Positions 23,801 through 31,881 of a DNA stretch of 64,000 nucleotides are shown piece after piece. A program made the position numbers and the translations under genes. The stretch's first letter is position 1. Each line of letters opens with the position of its first letter. Below the pieces are notes generated by a model. It was not told the DNA's origin. It was given only the letters and a program-made list of their open reading frames with translations, and did no database searches. This stretch comes from JBBSOW01 sp038259365. GTDB taxonomy: Bacteria > Actinomycetota > Actinomycetes > Propionibacteriales > Propionibacteriaceae. Location of the stretch: contig JBBSOW010000003.1 in the NCBI GenBank assembly GCA_038259365.1, positions 20,604 through 84,603 of the forward strand, read 5' to 3'.

Positions 23801-24449
23801 CCACTGCGCGCCACAGGTGGGGCTGCCAGGCGAGCTCGGCCGGGAGCGGCTGACCCCACCCGTCGGTGTTTTCGCCTCGCCTCCACGCACCGATGAGGGT
23901 GGGGCGCTGTTGGGCGTAGCTGGAGAACAGTCTGGCCAGCCGGCTGGCGGTAGTGAAGCGGCGGCCGGGGCGTAACTCGTCGTCCCCGGAGCCGCCGAGG
24001 TGGCGGGCCAGCGGCGCAAACCACGGTCGATCCCAGGATCGGTTCAGCACACTGAGGATCGACCACGTGAGGGCGTTGCTGCGCCAGGGGTCGTCCGCTG
24101 GGTCGGCTTGCACCGACTCGGCCACCACCAGGTGCAGGAGCGAACCCAAACCGGGAAACTCGACCCCGGCGCAAATACCGTCCCCACCCAGGTTGGTGGC
24201 GCCCAGCGTGGCCGACAACTCCTGAGCCAGCCAGCGTTCCACTCCCGCCGTGGGAATCGCCACGATCTCTGGAGCGAGCGGGTCCTCCGCCGGGGTAGCG
24301 AGCAGGGCAGCGAGCGAACCCGCCAGCGTCGCCGAACTCTCCGCGCGGTGCAGATGCAGACCGGGCGGATGCCGGTTGGCTTGTCCGTCGCCACCCAGGA
24401 CGGGCGACGCGGTGGTGACCGCCCCTGGCGGTGTCGTCGGACTACTCAT
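20835..24449 (-). CDS. recC: Exodeoxyribonuclease V gamma subunit (RecC)
   Basis: 1204 residues. The opening IVAIPTAGVERWLAQELSATLG (about 63-84) is the RecC signature. Later segments PVVLCPDVELYAPLI-like, VCTLSPMRSVPHRVVCLLGLDDGVFPR and FFRHPAQSFLRQRLGL follow the family's inactivated helicase and nuclease folds, which scan for Chi and split the strands. It is the first gene of the recC-recB-recD operon. A disordered, repetitive stretch, NDDKTEHDQTEHDQLETD, sits mid-protein. The -10 box TAGGGT is 9 nt before the ATG. Confidence 0.93.
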   Translation of the reverse strand: MSSPTTPPGAVTTASPVLGGDGQANRHPPGLHLHRAESSATLAGSLAALLATPAEDPLAPEIVAIPTAGVERWLAQELSATLGATNLGGDGICAGVEFPGLGSLLHLVVAESVQADPADDPWRSNALTWSILSVLNRSWDRPWFAPLARHLGGSGDDELRPGRRFTTASRLARLFSSYAQQRPTLIGAWRRGENTDGWGQPLPAELAWQPHLWRAVAEHIADQSTRGDGAGDSSILRDPVQRTRAAVGALAHNPGLVALPTRLSIFGPTRLTSTQIALLGALGRHREVHLWLPHPSPTLWGRVRSEVAPALDTGSVRRSADPSRFLPQHRLNARLGRDLRELQLRIQPHLGSDEHLAADQLEPPRGEAETTLLARLQAAIAADAEPSTRRPLSASDASITLHSSHGPDRQVEVLREVITGLLEDDPSLEPRDIVVLCPDVELYAPLITANFGAVAEDGNLSSTHPGQQLRVRLADRSAGQTNPLLGLLRQLLDLGLGRATRSQLLDLCAAEPIARRFGLSDDALVRVSELVSRSGVRWGVDPAGRGAFSMAGFGQNTWLSGMDRMLTGVAFSEDDLPTLGTALPLDDVDSQDIELVGKVSELILRLREFVHAAGRSHSLDGWVSLLKRAVDQLTAAAPDQAWQVSHAYALLGRLSGSTPNDDKTEHDQTEHDQLETDPPGQRRTLLTPGDLRALFASLLEPRPSRSNFRTGALTVCTLSPMRSVPHRVVCLLGLDDGVFPRGAATDGDDLLARDPIVGEFDRRSEDRQLLLDAVGSAGEKLVVVYSGADLRTNAPRPAAVPVQELFDAIDETATAPAGSTETAAKLTSWITTRHPLQPYSTPNFDPGFTAGHPGFAGRPISFDELSLAAATAGRRVRSAPPSARLDAIAWPPTEPPQAVELGELHRFFRHPAQSFLRQRLGLATWTEENDPTTDEIPIALDGLQRWQLGERVLRLAMAGAGQDEIRRAEWLRGQLPPRRFGESELDRTMADVGGILGQIQPIRGVVPSSQDVALRVTPAALGLLPVDANALRLSGLIGGIYDHVLDRVSFSRVSAKQLLPAWIDLVSLTVARPEREWRAAVVGKGGAIWLGPIPPERAEAVLSQLCGLFLAGLDSPLALPPRTALAYARTARSGQDWRDTSTVKKQFEYEFDDVWARLVSKRVDELFTAQANPELREVGRHERSRFGALARLVWEPILDVETTY

Positions 24450-24458
24450 GATGGGTCA

Positions 24459-24464
24459 ACCCTA
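24459..24464 (-). promoter_or_regulatory. -10 box of the recCBD operon
   Basis: TAGGGT on the minus strand ends 9 nt before the recC ATG, predicting a leader of only two or three bases. Confidence 0.45.
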
Positions 24465-24593
24465 GGGCTCGGCTCCGACATCGAGGTCTTCTTGACGATT
24501 GAAGTCAGAGATGGGGACCATCGCTTGCTCAGGCTCACCCGGTTCGCAGAGCTGCGATGTCGTCCACCCTCGATACCCGCGTCAGTTTCGCAT

Positions 24594-25695
24594 TCAAAAC
24601 GCAACTCTCCTGGTACCGCCGGATCTTCGGGTAATGGTGTGCAGATATCCGTCGTGGTGGATCAGTCGGTGGTGGAACGAACACAACGGGATCGCCTGGT
24701 CGAGGTCGGTGTTTCCGCCGTGTTGCCAGGGGTGGTGGTGCAGCTCGGCCCAGGCGAACGGCCGATCGCAGCCGGCCGGGGCGCAGGAGTCGTATTGGGT
24801 GGCGAGCATGGTGCGTTGGGCGTCGCTGAACAGTCGTCGTTCGCGGCCCAAGTCCAGCGGCACCGATCTCCCGCCCAGTACCGCAGGGACAATCCCGGCG
24901 TTACACGCCAGCTTTCGGGCCTTCTCGGCCGAGACGTCGACGCCTACATCGGTGCCCGCCACCTTGAGTGGCCAGCATAGTTGGTCGAGGCCCATGGTGA
25001 CGATCACGGTGGCGGCGACCTTGGCGTGTAAATGGCCGCTGGTGGTGCCGTCGTCGTTGTCGTGCATCGACAACCGCGTCTTCGCCAGCGCGACCTCCTC
25101 AGCCGCGCGGACCACCTGGTTCTCGTGGGCGTCGGCCTCCACGATGGAGCGGCCCGCGATCTCCACCGCCCGCCGGGAAGCCTTTCGCAAGGCGGCGGGA
25201 TCGACGATCTTGGCCTGCTCGGTCAGCCCCCGTCTCCACCCGGTTACGTTCGGCGGGCGACAGCCCGGGCGGCAGCTGCTTGGCTGCGGTCGCGATCACC
25301 TCGGCGTGCTGCACGCTGATCAAACCCTCGGACAACGCACCCTCGGCCTGCGGCAACGACTCCAGCGAGGAGGCCAGCCGGACGCTCCGCACGGCTTCGG
25401 CCCCGCCCAGCCGAGACTCCCGGGCCACCCACGCGCCCACGCCGGCCAGCCCGTCGGCGGCACCGGCCTGCGACCGCGTCGACGCCCGGACGACCTTCAT
25501 CCGCAGCCCCTGCAACCGGTTAATCGTCTCATCGATCGTGTGCAGGGCCGCTGCGGTGTCTCCCGCAGCGACTCGGGCCACAGCGAATTGCTGCTCTAAC
25601 GCTTTGATCGCGGCCTGATCCAGCAGCCCGGCGCCTACCGGGGCTTCGAGATGCGCGAACGCCACCACAGAATAACCGAACACGCGTTCGAGCAC
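24594..25695 (-). pseudogene. DUF222/HNH endonuclease family protein, frameshifted
   Basis: Two halves of one DUF222-HNH protein lie in different frames. The N-terminal half (from GTG 25695: MLERVFGYSVVAFAHLEAP) runs to LSPAERNRVET. The C-terminal half resumes with GLTEQAKIVDPAALRKASRRAVE and ends in a complete HNH motif (AELHHHPWQHGGNTDLDQ, then LCSFHHRLIHH). The break lies at the five-C run 25227-25231, so a one-base indel explains it. This family is abundant and mobile in actinobacteria (intron-like 13E12/REP13E12 proteins). Either a real pseudogene or a homopolymer error. If the frame is restored, the protein is about 366 residues. Confidence 0.8.
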
Positions 25696-25723
25696 AAGGG
25701 CAATGCTGACATTGTTTGGCTGT

Positions 25724-26005
25724 TTATGGAGCCGGAGTTGACCTTGCGTCGGTCGGCCGCACCTCGCTCGATTCGCGCACCTTGGCCAGGACGTTGGCCG
25801 CTGGCGGGTTGGTCATCGTCGTACCGTCGGAGAAGACCACCGTCGGTACCACTCGGTTGCCGTGGTTGATCTTGGCCACCAGTTCGGCCGCTTCGGCGCT
25901 GTGGTCGACGTCGATCTCAGTCCACTCCAAGCCGTGAGCGGCCAGATCGGATGTTAAGCGAGCGCAGAAGGGACACCAGCTCGTGGTGTAGAGCGTGACC
26001 GCCAC
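25724..26005 (-). CDS. mrx1: Mycoredoxin (glutaredoxin-like, CPFC active site)
   Basis: A 93-residue thioredoxin-fold protein, opening VAVTLYTTSWCPFCARL, with the redox motif CPFC near residues 11-14. The cis-proline strand VVPTVVFSDGTTMTNP matches the actinobacterial mycoredoxin family (M. tuberculosis Rv3198A/Mrx1), which reduces mycothiol mixed disulfides. GTG 26005 begins one base after the stop of the upstream oxidoreductase gene. In mycobacteria this gene sits between uvrD2 and whiB7; here it has moved about 6 kb away. Confidence 0.88.
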   Translation of the reverse strand: MAVTLYTTSWCPFCARLTSDLAAHGLEWTEIDVDHSAEAAELVAKINHGNRVVPTVVFSDGTTMTNPPAANVLAKVRESSEVRPTDARSTPAP

Positions 26006-26006
26006 G

Positions 26007-26711
26007 TCAGTTGGCTTCCGTGTCGTTGCTCGTGGAAAGTGCCGCATCGATCGCGGTCGAGCCGTCGGTGAAGTCGATGGTGGTCCGGGTCACCGAGGGG
26101 GTGTCGACGAGGGCGGCAAGCACCTTGGCCACGTTGGCCCTCGAGGTGTCGGCGCCGCTGCCGCCACCCGAGGTGGCCTGCTCGCGGGTGAACACGTCGA
26201 TCTTGCCGCTCGGCTCCTCGGTGGTGAGCCCGCTGGGCCCGACGATGACGTAGGCCAGTTCGCTGGCCCGCAGGTAATCATCAGCCTCGCCCTTGGCCTG
26301 GGCGTAGGGGTAGAAGGAGTTATCGGGCTCGAGACCGTGGTTCACCGTCGCGCCGAAGAAGGAGACCAGGAGAAACCGATCGACGCCGGCCTGGGCCGCG
26401 GCATCGATGCACCGCACGGCGGCGTCGTGGTCGACGGCGCGGGTGCGCTCTGGGCTGCCACCCCCGGCGCCGGCGGAGAAAACGACGGCGTCGTGCCCTC
26501 GGAATTGCTCCGCGATCTCCTCGGTGGAGGCTTTCTCGATGTCCAACAGGACAGGCTGCCCGCCGGCTTGGGCGACGTCGCCGTCGTGCTCGTGGTTGCG
26601 CACGAACGACGTGACCCTGTGCCCTGTACCCAGCAGAAGTTCGGCGAGTAGGAGGGCGATCTTGCCGTGCCCTCCAACGATGGCGATACGAGACATGATT
26701 GTGGTGCTCAC
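26007..26711 (-). CDS. NAD(P)-binding oxidoreductase, atypical SDR (NmrA-like)
   Basis: 234 residues with a Rossmann fold. The nucleotide loop IVGGHGKIALLLAELLL (about 10-26) is the GGxGxxG variant of atypical short-chain dehydrogenases. It is followed by VVFSAGAGGGSPERTRAVDHDAA and the YAQAKGEADDYLRAS helix (the YxxxK-like position). Such proteins bind NAD(P)H for redox sensing or quinone/flavin-type reduction; the substrate is unknown. Probably an operon with the mycoredoxin, which suits a thiol-redox stress role. Start at GTG 26711 next to GAGG; ATG 26696 is an alternative. Confidence 0.83.
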   Translation of the reverse strand: MSTTIMSRIAIVGGHGKIALLLAELLLGTGHRVTSFVRNHEHDGDVAQAGGQPVLLDIEKASTEEIAEQFRGHDAVVFSAGAGGGSPERTRAVDHDAAVRCIDAAAQAGVDRFLLVSFFGATVNHGLEPDNSFYPYAQAKGEADDYLRASELAYVIVGPSGLTTEEPSGKIDVFTREQATSGGGSGADTSRANVAKVLAALVDTPSVTRTTIDFTDGSTAIDAALSTSNDTEAN

Positions 26712-27388
26712 TTTCCTCGATTTCGGAGCGGGCTTTGACCGCCCCTGTCCGTTGGGGTAACTCAGATGGTGAGTGGTTCATTCCATTGACGGGGCCGAAT
26801 CTCACCGGTCCCGCCCGGCTGGCCACTGTTTTCCTGGACGGTGTGCTAGCGATTAGCGAGTCGGACTTCACCCAGGAGGGAAGTCTGCGCGCGCGGGCCC
26901 CACTGCGAGCGGGTGACTCGCCTGCGGGTGCGGGTGCGGGTTTTGGGTGCGGGGTCCGTGGTGGCGCAACATCAGCCGGGTTCCTCAGCACAGAACCGAC
27001 CCGATTGCATGCTGGGCTGGTTACCCGCGGCGGTCGCACCAACTCTGACCGACGCCGAGCGGGGATACGCAGACTTTCCAGCAGCTGAATGGGCGGCACA
27101 GAGTTGACCTGAGGCGGGGCTCCAACCTCGGTAGCAGGGGCCCTATCTGGCGTATTTGCCAGCAGCGGTCGCTACTGCCGAGCTTGGAACACACGCCAAA
27201 TGAGCCAGGGAGCCCTCGACAACGAACACCGGGAGGCACACCGCTGGCCGTGGCGTAGGGCTCGGCTAGGTGTTGTAGCGATTGTGTAAGCAGCCTCGGG
27301 GAGCAGAGCACCCCCAAACGGGGTAGAACCGGTGAGACACCGTTGGTAGTCTGCACACTACGATCGTCTTCACAACTGCGGAGGGGCG
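26712..27388. other. 677-bp intergenic region without a recognisable gene
   Basis: No open frame here resembles a protein and no RNA gene was recognised. It contains three GCGGGT copies near 26934-26951, a small TGGC-GTATTT-GCCA dyad near 27150, and the promoter region of the dehydrogenase gene at its right end. Confidence 0.5.
27346..27361 (+). promoter_or_regulatory. Inverted repeat upstream of the 2-hydroxyacid dehydrogenase
   Basis: GTAGT-CTGCAC-ACTAC, 28 nt before the ATG, resembles the GT-rich dyads bound by GntR/FadR-family regulators that control lactate and glycolate genes. The regulator is not in the window. The ribosome site GGAGG is at 27380. Confidence 0.4.
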
Positions 27389-30331
27389 ATGCCCAGCACT
27401 ATCACCGTCGATCCCATGCTGCAGGCGGATCTTCGCCGCGAGGTCAGGGGCGAAGTGCGCTTCGATGTCGGTACCCGCGCCGCCTACGCGAGTGACTCCT
27501 CGAACTATCGGCAAGTCCCCATCGCGGTCGTCACCCCGAGGGACATCGACGACGCGGTGGCGGCCATCGCCGTCTGTTCGCGGCGGGGCGCCCCCATCGT
27601 GTCCCGAGGGGGAGGAACGAGCCTGGCTGGGCAGACCACGAACGAGGCGGTCGTGGTGGATTGGACGAAGTTTTGCCACCACATCGTCTCCGTGGACACC
27701 GATGCCCGCACCTGCGTCGTGCAACCGGGTATTGCGCTGGACGAACTCAATAGCCAGCTCGCCGACGACGGCCTCATGTACGGTCCCAAGCCCTCGACGC
27801 ATCGGTCGTGCTCCCTCGGCGGCATGATCGGCAATAACTCGTGCGGTTCGACGGCCCAGGCCTACGGGAAGACCGTGGACAACATCGAAGCACTCGAAGT
27901 GCTGACCCATGATGGGGTGCGCATGTGGGTCGGCGCCACCAGCGACGATGAGTACACCCAGATAGTGCAGCAGGGTGGCAGGCGCGCCCAGATCTACGAG
28001 GGCCTTCGAAAGCTCCGCGATGACAATGCCCAGTTGATCCGCGAGACGTACCCCGACATCCCCCGCCGCGTCTCGGGTTACAACCTCGACTCACTGTTGC
28101 CGGAGAATGACTTCAACGTGGCCCGCGCCCTCGTGGGCTCCGAGGGCACGCTCGTCACGGTCCTGCACGCGAAACTGACGTTGGTTCCCAAACCGAAGTT
28201 CCACGCCATGGTCGTGCTTGGGTACCCGAGCATCGCGGCGGCCGGTGACGCCGTGCCGCAGATCCTCAAACACGATCCTTGGTTGCTGGAGGGCATGGAC
28301 GGTCGCCTGCTCCAATTGGAGAAGCGGGCCGGACTGGCCGGAGCTGCGGCAGACAAGTTGCCGAGGGGCTCGGGCTGGTTGACGATCCAGTTCAGTGGCG
28401 ATACTCAGGACCAGGCCGATAGCAGGGCGCAGGGGCTGTTAGACGACCTGGAGAGCTCGGGCGACGGGCCTCACACCCGGTTCTTCGACGATCCGGACAC
28501 CGAGGCGGAGCTCATCGATCTGCGCGAGTCGGGGCTGGGTGCCTCGTCACAGCCCAAGGGTGAGCACCGGACCTGGCCCGGCTGGGAGGATGCGGCCGTC
28601 CCACCGGATCGCCTCGGTGACTACCTGCGGGACTTTCGCGAGTTGTTGGGGCAGTACGGGCTCGACGTCGACGAGACCTCGGTTTACGGCCACTTCGGGC
28701 AGGCCTGCGTTCACACCCGCATCCCGTTCGAGCTGATGACATCCGACGGCGTGGCCGGTTACCGATCCTTCGCCGAACAGGCCGCCGATCTCGTGGTCTC
28801 CTACGGCGGCTCGCTGTCCGGTGAACACGGTGACGGCCAGGCCCGCGGCGAGTTGCTGGAAAGGATGTTCGGGGCGGAGGTGATCTCGCTATTCGGGCAG
28901 ATGAAGCACCTCTTCGACCCGAAGAACCTGATGAACCCCGGCAAGGTCGTGAACCCCCATCCCCTGGACTCGCATCTGAGGCTGGGACCCGACTACCACC
29001 ACCGGGAGCCGCTGACGGTCTTCGCCTATCCGAACGACGACAACAAGTTCTCCAGCGCCGCGCTGCGCTGCGTCGGGGTCGGAAACTGCAGGAACGCTGT
29101 CAGCGACGATTCGGTCATGTGCCCCTCCTACATGGTCACTCGTGAGGAGGAGCACTCCACCCGTGGCCGGGCCCGTCTACTGTTCGAGATGATCCGCGGC
29201 ACGCGGATCACAGACGGCTGGCGCTCCACCGAGGTGCGCGATGCCCTGGATCTGTGCCTGTCCTGCAAGGGCTGCAAGTCCGACTGTCCCGTCAACGTCG
29301 ACATGGCCACCTACAAGGCCGAGTTCCTCCATCATCACTACAAGGGCCGGCTGCGGCCCCTATCGCACTACTCGATGGGTTGGCTGCCGGCCCTGGCCCA
29401 GATCGCGAAATTGGCCCCGCGTCTGATCAACGTCGTCACCCAATCCCCTCTGGCGCCGCTGCTGAAGAAGGTGGGCGGCATCGCAGAGCAACGTGACATC
29501 CCGAAGTTCGCGCCGCAGACTTTCGTGTCCATGTGGAAGAGGCGAGACAAGCCGGCGAAGGGGGCGGAGCCCGCTCCGAACGGGCCGGTGATCCTGTGGC
29601 CGGACACCTTCTCCAACGCCTTCCACCCGCATGCGGCCAAGGCGGCCGTGGCGGTGCTCGAGGACGCCGGATTCGAGGTGCGGGTACCCACGCAGCCGGT
29701 TTGTTGTGGGTTGACGTGGGTGTCCACCGGTCAGCTCAACGTGGCCAAGAAGGTGCTGTCCCGCACCGTGGACGTGTTGCGCGACGACATCCGCGCCGGC
29801 GTCCCCGTGGTGGGGTTGGAGCCGTCCTGCATCGCCATGTTCCGATCCGACGGCGTAGACCTATTGCCTGGTGATGAGGATATGCGCCGGCTTTCCCTGC
29901 AGACGCGCACCCTGGCCGAGTTGCTGGCAGAGCGGGCGCCCGAGTGGAAGCCGCCCCAGCTTGGCGTCCAGGCCATCGTGCAGACGCACTGTCACCAACA
30001 CGCCATCATGGGCACCGATCCGGACAGGGCGCTGATGGCCTCCGCGGGCATAGACGCCGAGCAACTGAAGTCCGGTTGTTGCGGACTGGCCGGCAACTTC
30101 GGATTCGAAGACGGCCACTACGAGGTGTCGCGGGCCGCCGGCGAGCGCGTTCTGCTGCCCCGAGTTCGCGAGGCCGACGCCGACACGGTCGTTCTCGCCG
30201 ACGGTTTCAGTTGCCGCACCCAGATCGCCCAGTGCGACACCGGCCGCACCGCCATGCACCTGGCCGAACTCTTGGCCTCCGGGCTGGAGGCCAGGACCGA
30301 GGGCCGCGCCAGCAACCAGAAGGAGACATGA
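27389..30331 (+). CDS. FAD-linked and 4Fe-4S 2-hydroxyacid dehydrogenase (D-lactate dehydrogenase type)
   Basis: A 980-residue fusion. Residues 50-270 form a PCMH FAD domain (SRGGGTSLAGQ...). Residues 270-535 form the FAD-oxidase C domain ending GEHGDGQARGELLERMFG and LFDPKNLMNPGKVV. A ferredoxin-like domain follows, with NCRN...MCPSYM and CLSCKGCKSDCP (about 628-639). The end is a pair of CCG domains (VCCGLTWVSTG and SGCCGLAGNFGFE) that bind a non-cubane or 4Fe-4S cluster. The architecture matches membrane-associated D-lactate or D-2-hydroxyglutarate dehydrogenases that pass electrons to quinone. Substrate not resolved. A GntR-like dyad precedes it; the next gene is an MFS carrier that may import the substrate. 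Confidence 0.9.
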   Translation: MPSTITVDPMLQADLRREVRGEVRFDVGTRAAYASDSSNYRQVPIAVVTPRDIDDAVAAIAVCSRRGAPIVSRGGGTSLAGQTTNEAVVVDWTKFCHHIVSVDTDARTCVVQPGIALDELNSQLADDGLMYGPKPSTHRSCSLGGMIGNNSCGSTAQAYGKTVDNIEALEVLTHDGVRMWVGATSDDEYTQIVQQGGRRAQIYEGLRKLRDDNAQLIRETYPDIPRRVSGYNLDSLLPENDFNVARALVGSEGTLVTVLHAKLTLVPKPKFHAMVVLGYPSIAAAGDAVPQILKHDPWLLEGMDGRLLQLEKRAGLAGAAADKLPRGSGWLTIQFSGDTQDQADSRAQGLLDDLESSGDGPHTRFFDDPDTEAELIDLRESGLGASSQPKGEHRTWPGWEDAAVPPDRLGDYLRDFRELLGQYGLDVDETSVYGHFGQACVHTRIPFELMTSDGVAGYRSFAEQAADLVVSYGGSLSGEHGDGQARGELLERMFGAEVISLFGQMKHLFDPKNLMNPGKVVNPHPLDSHLRLGPDYHHREPLTVFAYPNDDNKFSSAALRCVGVGNCRNAVSDDSVMCPSYMVTREEEHSTRGRARLLFEMIRGTRITDGWRSTEVRDALDLCLSCKGCKSDCPVNVDMATYKAEFLHHHYKGRLRPLSHYSMGWLPALAQIAKLAPRLINVVTQSPLAPLLKKVGGIAEQRDIPKFAPQTFVSMWKRRDKPAKGAEPAPNGPVILWPDTFSNAFHPHAAKAAVAVLEDAGFEVRVPTQPVCCGLTWVSTGQLNVAKKVLSRTVDVLRDDIRAGVPVVGLEPSCIAMFRSDGVDLLPGDEDMRRLSLQTRTLAELLAERAPEWKPPQLGVQAIVQTHCHQHAIMGTDPDRALMASAGIDAEQLKSGCCGLAGNFGFEDGHYEVSRAAGERVLLPRVREADADTVVLADGFSCRTQIAQCDTGRTAMHLAELLASGLEARTEGRASNQKET

Positions 30332-30427
30332 ACAGCGGCGTCGCGGACTGCCTCCTCGCGTGGCCTTGTTTGGTATCTGGGCCAGATCGCCCCAACCCGG
30401 TCGATCCCGCTACGGTCGGTGGGCTGT

Positions 30428-30463
30428 ATCTCTCCCATCCTCAGCATCTCTCCCATCCTCAGC
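30428..30463 (+). repeat. Exact 18-bp tandem duplication before the MFS gene
   Basis: ATCTCTCCCATCCTCAGC occurs twice back to back, 45 nt before the MFS start. It may be a recent slippage product or affect leader spacing. Confidence 0.7.
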
Positions 30464-30507
30464 GGTAACGGCGCCGCCCCGCTCTCGTTCTTTTGCAAAA
30501 GGGCCAT

Positions 30508-31824
30508 GTGACTCCCGACGACACCCCTCCCTCCTCGGCGCCCGTTCCAGTCCCCACGTCGTCGTCTCGTGGGGCCCGCCACCAGCACCCCCACCTCTGG
30601 TGGCCCTGGATCTCCGTCGTGCTCGCGGCAGGAGTGATCTCGGCGATGACGGCCCCCGGCCAGACGGCGGGCCTCTCGGTCTTCACCGACCCCTTGATCC
30701 AATCCCTCGGGGTGTCGCGGACGGAACTGTCGCTGAGCTATCTCGTGGGGACCCTCGTCGGGGCGGCGGCGCAGCCCCTGGTCGGCCGGGCGCTCGATCG
30801 CTGGGGGGTCCGCTCGGTCACGCTGGCGATCGCGGGGCTGTTCGCGGCGGTGCTGTTCGCGCTCAGCAACGTGGCGGGCATCGTGGGCCTGACCGCGGGT
30901 TACGTCGGCGTGCGGATGCTGGGTCAGGGCGCCCTCAGCCTCGCGGCGACGACGGCGGTGGCGCGCTCGATTCGTCATCGCCGTGGGCTGGCCCTGGGGA
31001 TCACCAGCGCAATCGGCTCGGCGGGCATCTCGCTCGCCCCGGTCGGCATCGAACGTCTCGTCGCGCGGGTGGGGACCGGGACCGGGTGGCGCTGGGAATC
31101 GTTGGCGGTCGCGGTGATCGTCGTCCCGCTGGCGTTCGTGCTGCCGCGGCGTCCGCCCCCACCGACATTGTCACCCCCGGTGGCCGACGGGACCGCGCGC
31201 CGTGACTCCGCTCGGCCCGCGCCCGCGCTCCCCAGCGTCGAATGGACCCCGAAGCAGGCCATCCGGACGGCGATGTTCTGGGTGATCGCCGCGTCCCTGG
31301 CGACGTCGGGCATGTTGAGCACCGGGCTGGCGTTCCATCAGATCGCCATCCTCGGCGAGCAAGGACTTTCCCCACTCGAGGCGGCCGCCAATTTCCTGCC
31401 CCAGACCCTCACGGGCATCATCACGACCCTGTTGGCGGGCGCGCTGGCCGACCGGCTGCCGCCGCGGGTGTTCATCGCCTTCGCGATGTCGACGCTCGCC
31501 GGCGCGCTGCTACTGCTGCCGCTGGTGGCGCCGGGATGGCCGGCGATCGGCTACGGCCTCGTCCTCGGGGCGGCGGGAGGAAGCCTGCGCGGAATGGAGG
31601 CGGCGGCCTACGTTCGGCTGTTCGGGACGCGACACATCGGCGCCATCCGCGGGGTGGCGATGTCGATCGGCCTGGCCTCGACCGCCCTCGGGCCGCTGGC
31701 CTTCGCGGTCGGGCGCACGATCACGGGTTCGTTCACTCAGCCGGCGCTGATCCTGGCCCTGATTCCGCTCGGCGTGGCTGGCGCCGGACTGCTGGTACGC
31801 CCACCCCGCCACCCAGACGCCTGA
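30508..31824 (+). CDS. MFS transporter
   Basis: About 438 residues, twelve predicted membrane helices and a long Pro/Arg-rich central loop (about 215-245). The helix 2-3 loop GRALDRWGVRSV is the MFS motif A. The second half repeats it as ADRLPPRVFIAF. The closest family feel is the OFA (oxalate/formate antiporter-like) or monocarboxylate group, which would fit the neighbouring hydroxyacid dehydrogenase, but the substrate is inferred only. GTG 30508 is preferred for its AAGGG at 30499; TTG 30493 would add five residues. Confidence 0.85.
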   Translation: MTPDDTPPSSAPVPVPTSSSRGARHQHPHLWWPWISVVLAAGVISAMTAPGQTAGLSVFTDPLIQSLGVSRTELSLSYLVGTLVGAAAQPLVGRALDRWGVRSVTLAIAGLFAAVLFALSNVAGIVGLTAGYVGVRMLGQGALSLAATTAVARSIRHRRGLALGITSAIGSAGISLAPVGIERLVARVGTGTGWRWESLAVAVIVVPLAFVLPRRPPPPTLSPPVADGTARRDSARPAPALPSVEWTPKQAIRTAMFWVIAASLATSGMLSTGLAFHQIAILGEQGLSPLEAAANFLPQTLTGIITTLLAGALADRLPPRVFIAFAMSTLAGALLLLPLVAPGWPAIGYGLVLGAAGGSLRGMEAAAYVRLFGTRHIGAIRGVAMSIGLASTALGPLAFAVGRTITGSFTQPALILALIPLGVAGAGLLVRPPRHPDA

Positions 31825-31869
31825 ATGCCGCCTGTGCGCCGCCGCACACGAAACGTCGGCGCGGCGGCT

Positions 31870-31875
31870 TAGGGT
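31870..31875 (+). promoter_or_regulatory. Leaderless -10 box of uvrD2
   Basis: TAGGGT, 6 nt before GTG 31882. No ribosome site precedes the start. Confidence 0.5.
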
Positions 31876-31881
31876 GGCCTG

